Position numbers and translations under genes: made by a program. Shown here one piece after another: positions 14,114 through 26,973 of a stretch of DNA of 64,000 nucleotides. The notes beneath the pieces are model-generated. The model searched no databases and had not been told where the DNA came from. It saw only the letters and a program-made list of their open reading frames with translations. The stretch spans positions 6,082,001-6,146,000 of the forward strand of contig JAUIMM010000483.1 of assembly GCA_031769625.1 (NCBI GenBank), read 5' to 3'. Source of the stretch: Taudactylus pleione (taxonomy: Eukaryota > Chordata > Amphibia > Anura > Myobatrachidae). Within the stretch, counting starts at the first letter, position 1. Every line of letters starts with the position of its first letter.

Positions 14114-15337
14114 GGTTAGGCACTTACAGGAGCATTAGTGTTAGGCAATTACAGGAGGGGTAGGGGTAGGCACTATGTGAGACAGTTAGGGTTAGGCACT
14201 TACCCCAACGGTTAGGGTTAGGCACTAGGAGGGAGAGTTAGGGTTAGGCACTTACAGGAGGTGTAGAGTTAGGCACTAGGATAGGATACACAGTTAGGGT
14301 TAGGCACTTACAGGAGGGATAGGGTTAAGCACTAGGAGAGACAGTTAAGGATAGGTACTTACAGGAGGGGTAGGGTTTGGCACTTACAGGAGGGGTAGGG
14401 TTAGGCACTAGGGGGGACAGTTATGGTTAAGCACTTACAGGAGGGATAGGGTAAGGCACTAGGAGAGACAGTTAGGTTTAGGCACTTACAGGAGGGGTAG
14501 GGTTAGGCACAAGGAGAGACAGTTAGGGTTAGGCACTTACAGGAGGAGTATGGTTAGGCACTAGGGGAGACAGTTATGGTTAAACACTTACAGGAGGGAT
14601 AGGGTTAGGCACTAGGAGAGACAGTTAGGGTTAGGCACTTACAGGAGGGGTAGGCTTAGGCACTAGGGTGGACAGTTATGGTTAACCACTTACCGGAGGG
14701 GTAGGGTTAGGCACTAGGGGGGACAGTTAGGGTTAGGCACTTACAGGAGGGATAGGGTTAGGCACTAGGAGAGACAGTTAGGGTTAGGCACTAGAAGAGA
14801 CAGTTAGGGTTAGGCACTTACAGGAGGGGTAGGGTTAGGCACTAGGAGAGACAGTTATGGTTAAGCACTTACAGGAGGGGTAGGGTTAGGCACTACTGGG
14901 GACAGTTATGGTTAAGCACTTACAGGAGGAGTAGGGTTAGGCACTAGGAGAGACAGTTATGGTTAAGCACTTACAGGAGGGGTAGGCTTAGGCACTAGGG
15001 TGGACAGTTATGGTTAAGCACTTACCGGAGGGGTAGGGTTAGGCACTAGGGGGGACAGTTAGGGTTAGGCACTTACAGGAGGGGTAGGGTTAGGCACTAG
15101 GAGAGACAGTTAGGGTTAGGCACTAGAAGAGACAGTTAGGGTTAGGCACTTACAGGAGGGGTAGGGTTAGGCAGTAGGAGAGACAGTTATGGTTAAGTAC
15201 TTACAGGAGGGGTAGGGTTAGGCACTAGTGGGGACAGTTATGGTTAAACACTTACAGGACGAGTAGGGTTAGGCACTAGGAGAGACAGTTAGGGTTAGAC
15301 ACTTACAGGAGGAGTAGGGTTAGGCACTAGGAGAGAC

Positions 15338-18300
15338 AGTTATGGTTAAGCACTTACAAGAGGGGTAGGGTAAGGCACTAGGAGAGACAGTTAGAATTAG
15401 GCACTTACAGGAGGGATAGGGTTAGGCACTAGGAGAGACAGTTAGGGTTAGGCACTTACAGGAGGGGTAGGGTTAGGCACTAGGAGAGACAGTTAGGGTT
15501 AGGCACTTACAGGAGGGGTAGGGTTAGGCACTAGGAGAGACAGTTAGGGTTAGGCACTTACAGGAGGGGTAGGGTTAGGCACTAGGAGAGACAGTTAGGG
15601 TTAGGCACTTATCGGAGGGTTAGGCACTAGGAGGGACAGTTATGTTTAGGCACTTACAGGAGGAGTAGGGTTAGGCACTAGGAGAGACAGTTATGGTTAA
15701 GCACTTACAAGAGGGGTAGGGTAAGGCACTAGGAGAGACAGTTAGAATTAGGCACTTACAGGAGGGATAGGGTTAGGCACTAGGAGAGACAGTTAGAGTT
15801 AGGCACTTACAGGAGGGGTAGGGTTAGGCACTAGGAGAGACAGTTAGGGTTAGGCACTTATCGGAGGGTTAGGCACTAGGAGGGACAGTTATGTTTAGGC
15901 ACTTACAGGAGGGGTAGGTTAGGCACAAGGAGAGACAGTTAGGGTTAGTCACTTACAGGAGGGGTAGGGTTGGGCACTAGGAGAGACAGTTAGGGTTAGG
16001 CACTAGAAGGGACAGTTAGGGTTAAGCACTTACAGGAGGGATAGGGTTAGGCACTAGGAGAGACAGTTAGGGTTAGGCACTAGAAGGGACAGTTATGTTT
16101 AGGCACTTACAGGAGGGGTAGGTTAGGCACTAGGAGGGACAGTTATGTTTAGGCACTTACAGGAGGGGTAGGTTAGGCACTAGGAGGGACAGTTATGTTT
16201 AGGCACTTACAGGAGGGGTAGGGTTAGGCACTAGGAGGGACAGTTATGGTTAGGCACTTACAGGAGGGGTAGGGTTAGGCACTGCGAGAGACAGTTAGGG
16301 TTAGGCACTTACAGGAGGGGTAGGGTTGGGCACTAGGAGAGACAGTTAGGGTTAGGCACTAATAGGGACAGTTAGGGTTATGCACTTACAGGAGGGATAG
16401 GGTTAGGCACTAGGAGAGACAGTTAGGGTTAGGCACTAGAAGGGACAGTTATGTTTAGGCACTTACAGGAGGGTTAGGTTAGGCACTAGGAGGGACAGCT
16501 ATGTTTAGGCACTTACAGGAGGGGTAGGGTTAGGCACTAGGGGGGACAGTTAGGGTTAAGCACTTACAGGAGGGATAGGGTTAGGCACTAGGAGAGACAG
16601 TTAGGGTTAGGCACTTACAGGAGGGGTAGGGTTTGGCACTAGGGGAGACAGTTAAGGTTAAGCACTTACAGGATGGGTAGGGTTAGGCACTAGGAAAGAC
16701 AGTTAGGGTTAGGCACTTATAGGAGGGGTAGGGTTAGGCACTTGGAGAGACAGTTATGGTTAAGCACTTACAGGAGGGGTAGGGTTAGGCACTAGCGGGG
16801 ACAGTTATGGTTAAGCACTTACACGAGGGGTAGGGTTAGGCACTAGGAGAGACAGTTAGGGTTAGGCACTTACAGGAGGGGTAGGGTTAGGCACTAGGGA
16901 GACAGTTATGGTTAAGCACTTATACAGGAGGGTTAGGGTTAGGCACTAGGAGAGACAGTTAGGGTTAGGCACTTACAGGAGGGATAGGGTTAGGCACTAT
17001 GAGAGACAGTTAGGGTTAGGCACTTACAGGAGGGGTAGGGTTAGGCACTAGGAGAGACAGTTACGGTTAGGCACTTACAGGAGGGGTAGGGTTAGGCACT
17101 AGGAGAGACAGTTAGGGTTAGGCACTTATCGGAGGGTTAGGAGGGACAGTTATGTTTAGGCACTTACAGGAGGGGTAGGTTAGGCACAGCACAAGGAGAG
17201 ACAGTTTGGGTTAGGCACTTATCGGAGGGTTAGGCACTAGGAGGGACAGTTATGTTTAGGCACTTGCAGGAGGGGTAGGTTAGGCACTAGGAGGGTCAGT
17301 TATGTCTAGGCTCTTACAGGAGGGGTAGGGTTAGGCACTAGGAGGGACAGTTATGGTTAGGCACTAGAAGGGACAGTTAGGGTTAAGCACTTACAGGAGG
17401 GATAGGGTTAGGCACTAGGAGAGACAGTTAGGGTTAGGCACTAGAAGGGACAGTTAGGGTAGGCACTTACAGGAGTGGTAGGGTTAGGCAGTAGGGGGGA
17501 CAGTTAGGGTTTAGCACTTACAGGAGGGATAGGGTTAGGCACTAGGTGAGACAGTTAGGGTTAGGCACTTACTTGAGGGGTAAGGTTAGGCACAAGGAGA
17601 GACAGTTAGTGTTAGGCACTTATCGGAGGCTTAGGCACTAGGAGGGACAGTTATGTTTAGGCACTTACAGGAGGGGTAGGGTTAGCACTAGGAGGGACAG
17701 TTATGTTTAGGCACTTACAGGAGGGGTAGGGTTGGGCACTAGGAGAGAAAGTTAGGGTTAGGCACTAGAAGGGACAGTTAGGGTTAAGCTCTTACAGGAG
17801 GGGTAGGGTTAGGCACTAGGAGAGACAGTTAGGGTTAGGCACTTATCGGAGGGTTAGGCACTAGGAGGGACAGTTATGTTTAGGCACTTACAGGAGGGGT
17901 AGGTTAGGCACAAGGAGAGACAGTTAGGGTTAGGCACTTACAGGAGGGGTAGGGTTGGGCACTAGGAGAGACAGTTAGGGTTAGGCACTAGAAGGGACAG
18001 TTAGGGGTAAGCACTTACAGGAGGGATAGGGTTAGGCACTAGGAGAGACAGTTAGGGTTAGGCACTAGAAGGGACAGTTATGTTTAGGCACTTACAGGAG
18101 GGGTAGGTTAGGCACTAAGAGGGACAGTTATGTTTAGGCACTTACAGGAGGGGTAGGTTAGGCACTAGGAGGGACAGTTATGTTTAGGCACTTACAGGAG
18201 GGGTAGGGTTAGGCACTAGGAGGGACAGTTAGGGTTAGGCACTTACAGGAGGGGTAGGGTTAGGCACTAGGAGAGACAGTTAGGGTTAGGCACTAGAAGG

Positions 18301-18997
18301 GACTGTTAGGGTTAAGCACTTACAGGAGGGGTAGGGTTAGGCACTAGGAGAGACAGTTAGGGTTAGGCACTTATCGGAGGGTTAGGCACTAGGAGGGACA
18401 GTTATGTTTAGGCACTTACAGGAGGGGTAGGTTAGGCACAAGGAGAGACAGTTAGGGTTAGGCACTTACAGGAGGGGTAGGGTTGGGCACTAGGAGAGAC
18501 AGTTAGGGTTAGGCACTAGAAGGGACAGTTAGGGGTAAGCACTTACAGGAGGGATAGGGTTAGGCACTAGGAGAAACAGTTAGGGTTAGGCACTAGAAGG
18601 GACAGTTATGTTTAGGCACTTACAGGAGGGGTAGGTTAGGCACTAGGAGGGACAGTTATGTTTAGGCACTTACAGGAGGGGTAGGTTAGGCACTAGGAGG
18701 GACAGTTATGTTTAGGCACTTACAGGAGGGGTAGGGTTAGGCACTAGGAGGGACAGTTATGGTTAGGCACTTACAGGAGGGGTAGGGTTAGGCACTAGGA
18801 GAGACAGTTAGGGTTAGGCACTTACAGGAGGGGTAGGGTTGGGCACTAGGATAGACAGTTAGGGCTAGGCACTAGTAGGGACAGTTAGGGTTAAGCACTT
18901 ACAGGAGGGATAGGGTTAGGCACTAGGAGAGACAGTTAGGGTTAGGCACTAGAAGGGACAGTTATGTTTAGGCACTTACAGGAGGGTTAGGTTAGGC
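15338..18997 (+). repeat. Higher-order block, copy 2 of the 15,337-bp-offset pair
   Basis: Second copy of the 1-3,660 block. Differences noticed include ACTTGAGGGG in place of ACAGGAGGGG near 17,571 and TTACGGTT near 17,063. It overlaps the right part of the 3,788-bp duplication, so at least two rounds of segmental copying are superimposed here. Confidence 0.85.
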
Positions 18998-20285
18998 ACT
19001 AGGAGGGACAGCTATGTTTAGGCACTTACAGGAGGGGTAGGGTTAGGCACTAGGGGGGACAGTTAGGGATAAGCACTTACAGGAGGGATAGGGTTAGGCA
19101 CTAGGAGAGACAGTTAGGGTTAGGCACTTACAGGAGGGGTAGGGTTTGGCACTAGGGGAGACAGTTAAGGTTAAGCACTTACAGGAGGGGTAGGGTTAGG
19201 CACTAGGAAAGACAGTTAGGGTTAGGCACTTATAGGAGGGGTAGGGTTAGGCACTAGTAGAGACAGTTATGGTTAAGCACTTACAGGAGGGGTAGGGTTA
19301 GGCACTAGCGGGGACAGTTATGGTTAAGCACTTACACGAGGGGTAGGGTTAGGCACTAGGAGAGACAGTTAGGGTTAGGCACTTACAGGAGGGGTAGGGT
19401 TAGGCACTAGGAGAGACAGTTATGGTTAAGCACTTATACAGGAGGGTTAGGGTTAGGCACTAGGAGAGACAGTTAGGGTTAGGCACTTACAGGAGGGATA
19501 GGGTTAGGCACTACGAGAGACAGTTAGGGTTAGGCACTTACAGTAGGGGTAGGGTTAGGCACTAGGAGAGACAGTTAGGGTTAGGCACTTACAGGAGGGG
19601 TAGGGTTAGGCACTAGGAGAGACAGTTAGGGTTAGGCACTTATCGGAGGGTTAGGAGGGACAGTTATGTTTAGGCACTTACAGGAGGGGTAGGTTAGGCA
19701 CAGCACAAGGAGAGACAGTTTGGGTTAGGCACTTATCGGAGGGTTAGGCACTAGGAGGGACAGTTATGTTTAGGCACTTGCAGGAGGGGTAGGTTAGGCA
19801 CTAGGAGGGACAGTTATGTCTAGGCACTTACAGGAGGGGTAGGGTTAGGCACTAGGAGGGACAGTTATGGTTAGGCACTAGAAGGGACAGTTAGGGTAGG
19901 CACTTACAGGAGTGGTAGGGTTAGGCAGTAGGGGGGACAGTTAGGGTTTAGCACTTACAGGAGGGATAGGGTTAGGCACTTACAGGAGAGACAGTTAGGG
20001 TTAGGCACTTACAGGAGGGGTAAGGTTAGGCACAAGGAGAGACAGTTAGGGTTAGGCACTTATCGGAGGCTTAGGCACTAGGAGGGACAGTTATGTTTAG
20101 GCACTTACAGGAGGGGTAGGGTTAGGCACTAGGAGGGACAGTTATGTTTAGGCACTTACAGGAGGGGTAGGGTTGGGCACTAGGAGAGAAAGTTAGGGTT
20201 AGGCACTAGAAGGGACAGTTAGGGTTAAGCACTTACAGGAGGGATAGGGTTAGGCACTAGTAGAGACAGTTAGGGTTAGGCACTA

Positions 20286-20380
20286 GATTTGATTTGGTGC
20301 TAGATCCACCAACCTGAGGCACCCTTGCAAGTGTCCAAAGGCACCCCAGGGTGCCACGGTGCTTAGTTTGGGAACCACTG
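20286..20380 (-). mobile_element. hAT-like end fragment in satellite, copy 6
   Basis: Intact terminal sequence, no private change seen. It follows a unit with CACTAGTAGAGACAG. Confidence 0.8.
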
Positions 20381-22519
20381 GGTTAGGCACTTACAGGAGC
20401 ATTAGGGTTAGGCAATTACAGGAGGGGTAGGGGTAGGCACTATGTGAGACAGTTAGGGTTAGGCACTTACCCCAACGGTTAGGGTTAGGCACTAGGAGGG
20501 AGAGTTAGGGTTAGGCACTTACAGGAGGTGTAGAGTTAGGCACTAGGATAGGATACACAGTTAGGGTTAGGCACTTACAGGAGGGATAGGGTTAAGCACT
20601 AGGAGAGACAGTTAAGGATAGGTACTTACAGGAGGGGTAGGGTTTGGCACTTACAGGAGGGGTAGGGTTAGGCACTAGGGGGGACAGTTATGGTTAAGCA
20701 CTTACAGGAGGGATAGGGTAAGGCACTAGGAGAGACAGTTAGGTTTAGGCACTTACAGGAGGGGTAGGGTTAGGCACAAGGAGAGACAGTTAGGGTTAGG
20801 CACTTACAGGAGGGGTATGGTTAGGCACTAGGGGGGACAGTTATGGTTAAACACTTACAGGAGGGATAGGGTTAGGCACTAGGAGAGACAGTTAGGGTTA
20901 GGCACTTACAGGAGGGGTAGGCTAAGGCACTAGGGTGGACAGTAATGGTTAAGCACTTACCGGAGGGGTAGGGTTAGGCACTAGGGGGAACAGTTAGGGT
21001 TAGGCACTTACAGGAGGGATAGGGTTAGGCACTAGGAGAGACAGTTAGGGTTAGGCAATAGAAGAGACAGTTAGGGTTAGGCACTTACAGGAGGGGTAGG
21101 GTTAGGCACTACGAGAGACAGTTATGGTTAAGCACTTACAGGAGGGTTAGGTTAGGCACTAGGAGGGACAGCTATGTTTAGGCACTTACAGGAGGGGTAG
21201 GGTTAGGCACTAGGGGGGACAGTTAGGGTTAAGCACTTACAGGAGGGATAGGGTTAGGCACTAGGAGAGACAGTTAGGGTTAGGCACTTACAGGAGGGGT
21301 AGGGTTTGGCACTAGGGGAGACAGTTAAGGTTAAGCACTTACAGGAGGGGTAGGGTTAGGCACTAGGAAAGACAGTTAGGGTTAGGCACTTATAGGAGGG
21401 GTAGGGTTAGGCACTAGGAGAGACAGTTATGGTTAAGCACTTACAGGAGGGGTAGGGTTAGGCACTAGCGGGGACAGTTATGGTTAAGCACTTACACGAG
21501 GGGTAGGGTTAGGCACTAGGAGAGACAGTTAGGGTTAGGCACTTACAGGAGGGGTAGGGTTAGGCACTAGGAGAGACAGTTATGGTTAAGCACTTATACA
21601 GGAGGGTTAGGGCTAGGCACTAGGAGAGACAGTTAGGGTTAGGCACTTACAGGAGGGATAGGGTTAGGCACTACGAGAGACAGTTAGGGTTAGGAACTTA
21701 CAGTAGGGGTAGGGTTAGGCACTAGGAGAGACAGTTAGGGTTAGGCACTTACAGGAGGGGTAGGGTTAGGCACTAGGAGAGACAGTTAGGGTTAGGCACT
21801 TATCGGAGGGTTAGGAGGGACAGTTATGTTTAGGCACTTACAGGAGGGGTAGGTTAGGCACAGCACAAGGAGAGACAGTTTGGGTTAGGCACTTATCGGA
21901 GGGTTAGGCACTAGGAGGGACAGTTATGTTTAGGCACTTGCAGGAGGGGTAGGTTAGGCACTAGGAGGGACAGTTATGTCTAGGCACTTACAGGAGGGGT
22001 AGGGTTAGGCACTAGGAGGGACAGTTATGGTTAGGCACTAGAAGGGACAGTTAGGGTTAAGCACTTACAGGAGGGATAGGGTTAGGCACTAGGAGAGACA
22101 GTTAGGGTTAGGCACTAGAAGGGACAGTTAGGGTAGGCACTCACAGGAGTGGTAGGGTTAGGCAGTAGGGGGGACAGTTAGGGTTTAGCACTTACAGGAG
22201 GGATAGGGTTAGGCACTAGGAGAGACAGTTAGGGTTAGGCACTTACAGGAGGGGTAAGGTTAGGCACAAGGAGAGACAGTTAGGGTTAGGCACTTATCGG
22301 AGGCTTAGGCACTAGGAGGGACAGTTATGTTTAGGCACTTACAGGAGGGGTAGGGTTAGGCACTAGGAGGGACAGTTATGTTTAGGCACTTACAGGAGGG
22401 GTAGGGTTGGGCACTAGGAGAGAAAGTTAGGGTTAGGCACTAGAAGGGACAGTTAGGGTTAAGCACTTACAGGAGGGATAGGGTTAGGCACTAGGAGAGA
22501 CAGTTAGGGTTAGGCACTA

Positions 22520-22614
22520 GATTTGATTTGGTGCTAGATCCACCAACCTGAGGCACCCTTGCAAGTGTCCAAAGGCACCCCAGGGTGCCACGGTGCTTAG
22601 TTTGGGAACCACTG
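22520..22614 (-). mobile_element. hAT-like end fragment in satellite, copy 7
   Basis: Intact terminal sequence. Related to the copies at 26,879 (offset 4,359) and 29,140 (offset 6,620). Confidence 0.8.
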
Positions 22615-25564
22615 GGTTAGGCACTTACAGGAGCATTAGGGTTAGGCAATTACAGGAGGGGTAAGGGTAGGCACTATGTGAGACAGTTAGGGTTAGGCAC
22701 TTACCCCAACGGTTAGGGTTAGGCACTAGGAGGGAGAGTTAGGGTTAGGCACTTACAGGAGGTGTAGAGTTAGGCAATAGGATAGGATACACAGTTAGGG
22801 TTAGGCACTTACAGGAGGGATAGGGTTAAGCACTAGGAGAGACAGTTAAGGATAGGTACTTACAGGAGGGGTAGGGTTTGGCACTTACAGGAGGGGTAGG
22901 GTTAGGCACTGGGGGGACAGTTATGGTTAAGCTCTTACAGGAGGGATAGGGTAAGGCACTAGGAGAGACAGAGGTTTAGGCACTTACAGGAGGGGTAGGG
23001 TTAGGCACAAGGAGAGACAGTTAGGGTTAGGCACTTACAGGAGGGGTATGGTTAGGCACTAGGGGGGACAGTTATGGTTAAACACTTACAGGAGGGATAG
23101 GGTTAGGCACTAGGAGAGACAGTTAGGGTTAGGCACTTACAGGAGGGGTAGGCTTAGGCACTAGGGTGGACAGTTATGGTTAAGCACTTACCGGAGGGGT
23201 AGGGTTAGGCACTAGGGGGGACAGTTAGGGTTAGGCACTTACAGGAGGGATAGGGTTAGGCACTAGGAGAGACAGTTAGGGTTAGGCACTAGAAGAGACA
23301 GTTAGGGTTAGGCACTTACAGGAGTGGTAGGGTTAGGCACTAGGAGAGACAGTTATGGTTAAGCACTTACAGGAGGGGTAGGGTTAGGCACTAGTGGGGA
23401 CAGTTATGGTTAAGCACTTACAGGAGGAGTAGGGTTAGGCACTAGGAGAGACAGTTATGGTTAAGCAATTACAGGAAGGGTAGGCTTAGGCACTAGGGTG
23501 GACAGTTATGGTTAAGCACTTACCGGAGGGGTAGGGTTAGGCACTAGGGGGGACAGTTAGGGTTAGGCACTTACAGGAGGGGTAGCGTTAGGCACTAGGA
23601 GAGACAGTTAGGGTTAGGCACTAGAAGAGACAGTTAGGGTTAGGCACTTACAGGAGGGGTAGGGTTAGGCAGTAGGAGAGACAGTTATGGTTAAGCACTT
23701 ACAGGAGGGGTAGGGTTAGGAACTAGTGGGGACAGTTATGGTTAAGCACTTACAGGAGGAGTAGGGTTAGGCACTAGGAGAGACAGTTAGGGTTAGGCAC
23801 TTACAGGAGGAGTAGGGTTAGGCACTAGGAGAGACAGTTATGGTTAAGCACTTACAGGAGGGGTAGGGTTAGGCACTAGGAGAGACAGTTAGGGTTAGGC
23901 ACTTACAGGAGGGATAGGGTTAGGCACTAGGAGAGACAGTTAGGGTTAGGCACTTACAGGAGGGGTAGGGTTAGGCACTAGGAGAGACAGTTAGGGTTAG
24001 GCACTTACAGGAGGGGTAGGGTTAGGCACTAGGAAAGACAGTTAGGGTTAGGCACTTATCGGAGTGTTAGGCACTAGGAGGGACAGTTATGTTTAGGCAC
24101 TTACAGGAGGGGTAGGTTAGGCACAAGGAGAGACAGTTAGGTTTAGGCACTTACAGGAGGGGTAGGGTTGGACACTAGGAGAGACAGTTAGGGTTAGGCA
24201 CTAGAAGGGACAGTTAGGGTTAAGCACTTACAGGAGGGATAGGGTTAGGCACTAGGAGAGACAGTTAGGGTTAGGCACTAGAAGGGACAGTTATGTTTAG
24301 GCACTTACAGGAGGGGTAGGTTAGGCACTAGGAGGGACAGTTATGTTTAGGCACTTACAGGAGGGGTAGGTTAGGCACTAGGAGGGACAGTTATGTTTAG
24401 GCACTTACAGGAGGGGTAGGGTTAGGCACTAGGAGGGACAGTTATGGTTAGGCACTTACAGGAGGGGTAGGGTTAGGCACTAGGAGAGACAGTTAGGGTT
24501 AGGCACTTATCGGAGGGTTAGGCACTAGGAGGGACAGTTATGTTTAGGCACTTACAGGAGGGGTAGGGTTAGGCACTAGGGGGGATAGTTAGGGTTAGGC
24601 ACTTACAGGAGGGATAGGGTTAGGCACTAGGAGAGACAGTTAGGGTTAGTCACTAGAAGAGACAGTTAGGGTTAGGCACTAACAGGAGGGGTAGGGTTAG
24701 GCACTAGGAGAGACAGTTATGGTTAAGCACTTACAGGAGGGGTAGGGTTAGGCACTAGTGGGGACAGTTATGGTTAAGCACTTACAGGAGGAGTAGGGTT
24801 AGGCGCTAGGCGAGATAGTTAGGATTAGGCACTAAGAGAGAGTTAGGGTTAGGCACTTACAGGAGGAGTAGGGTTAGGCACTAGGAGAGACAGTTATGGT
24901 TAAGCACTTACAGGAGGGGTAGGGTTAGGCACTAGGAGAGACAGTTAGGGTTAGGCACTTACAGGAGGGGTAGGGTTAGGCACTAGGACAGACAGCTAGG
25001 GTTAGGCACTTACAGGAGGGGTAGGGTTAGGCACTAGGAGAGACAGTTAGGGTTAGGCACTTATCGGAGGGTTAGGCACTAGGAGGGACAGTTATGTTTA
25101 GGCACTTACATGAGGGGTAGGTTAGGCACAAGGAGAGACAGTTACGGTTAGGCACTTACAGGATGGGTAGGGTTGGGCACTAGGAGAGACAGTTAGGGTT
25201 AGGCACTAGAAGGGACAGTTAGGGTTAAGCACTTACAGGAGGGATAGGGTTAGGCACTAGGAGAGACAGTTAGGGTTAGGCACTAGAAGGGACAGTTATG
25301 TTTAGGCACTTACAGGAGGGGTAGGTTAGGCACTAGGAGGTACAGTTATGTTTAGGCACTTACAGGAGGGGTAGGTTAGGCACTAGGAGGGACAGTTATG
25401 TTTAGGCACTTACAGGAGGGGTAGGGTTTGGCACTAGGAGGGACAGTTATGGTTAGGCACTTACAGGAGGGGTAGGGTTAGGCACTAGGAGAGACAGTTA
25501 GGGTTAGGCACTTACAGGAGGGGTAGGGTTGGGCACTAGGAGAGACAGTTAGGGTTAGGCACTA

Positions 25565-25659
25565 GATTTGATTTGGTGCTAGATCCACCAACCTAAGGCA
25601 CCCTTGCAAGTGTCCAAAGGCACCCCAGGGTGCCACGGTGCTTAGTTTGGGAACCACTG
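25565..25659 (-). mobile_element. hAT-like end fragment in satellite, copy 8
   Basis: Carries ACCTAAGG in place of ACCTGAGG, a change shared with the copies at 32,185 and 39,576. Just to its right a half-unit of about 26 bp present in those two copies is missing. Confidence 0.8.
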
Positions 25660-26878
25660 GGTTAGGCACTTACAGGAGGGGTAGTGGTAGGCACTATGTG
25701 AGACAGTTAGGGTTAGGCACTTACCCCAACGGTTAGGGTTAGGCACTAGGAGGGAGAGTTAGGGTTAGGCACTTACAGGAGGTGTAGAGTTAGGCACTAG
25801 GATAGGATACACAGTTAGGGTTAGGCACTTACAGGAGGGATAGGGTTAAGCACTAGGAGAGACAGTTAAGGATAGGTATTTCAGGAGGGGTAGGGTTTGG
25901 CACTTACAGGAGGGGTAGGGTTAGGCACTAGGGGGGACAGTTATGGTTAAGCACTTACAGGAGGGATAGGGTAAGGCACTAGGAGAGACAGTTAGGTTTA
26001 GGCACTTACAGGAGGGGTAGGGTTAGGCACAAGGAGAGACAGTTAGGGTTAGGCACTTACAGTAGGGGTAGGGTTAGGCACTAGGAGAGACAGTTAGGGT
26101 TAGGCACTTACAGGAGGGGTAGGGTTAGGCACTAGGAGAGACAGTTAGGGTTAGGCACTTATCGGAGGGTTAGGAGGGACAGTTATGTTTAGGCACTTAC
26201 AGGAGGGGTAGGTTAGGCACAGCACAAGGAGAGACAGTTTGGGTTAGGCACTTATCGGAGGGTTAGGCACTAGGAGGGACAGTTATGTTTAGGCACTTGC
26301 AGGAGGGGTAGGTTAGGCACTAGGAGGGACAGTTATGTCTAGGCACTTACAGGAGGGGTAGGGTTAGGCACTAGGAGGGACAGTTATGGTTAGGCACTAG
26401 AAGGGACAGTTAGGGTTAAGCACTTACAGGAGGGATAGGGTTAGGCACTAGGAGAGACAGTTAGGGTTAGGCACTAGAAGGGACAGTTAGGGTAGGCACT
26501 CACAGGAGTGGTAGGGTTAGGCAGTAGGGGGGACAGTTAGGGTTTAGCACTTACAGGAGGGATAGGGTTAGGCACTAGGAGAGACAGTTAGGGTTAGGCA
26601 CTTACAGGAGGGGTAAGGTTAGGCACAAGGAGAGACAGTTAGGGTTAGGCACTTATCGGAGGCTTAGGCACTAGGAGGGACAGTTATGTTTAGGCACTTA
26701 CAGGAGGGGTAGGGTTAGGCACTAGGAGGGACAGTTATGTTTAGGCACTTACAGGAGGGGTAGGGTTGGGCACTAGGAGAGAAAGTTAGGGTTAGGCACT
26801 AGAAGGGACAGTTAGGGTTAAGCACTTACAGGAGGGATAGGGTTAGGCACTAGGAGAGACAGTTAGGGTTAGGCACTA

Positions 26879-26973
26879 GATTTGATTTGGTGCTAGATCC
26901 ACCAACCTGAGGCACCCTTGCAAGTGTCCAAAGGCACCCCAGGGTGCCACGGTGCTTAGTTTGGGAACCACTG
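26879..26973 (-). mobile_element. hAT-like end fragment in satellite, copy 9
   Basis: Intact terminal sequence. It sits in the extra segment copied from about 21,682-22,911. Confidence 0.8.

Larger units (their letters stand above)
12673..16360 (+). repeat. Higher-order block, copy 2 of the 3,788-bp tandem duplication
   Basis: Second copy of the block at 8,885-12,572, directly following it. At its right end the sequence switches without a seam into the block that resembles the window start, as expected from unequal crossing-over between shifted units. Confidence 0.85.
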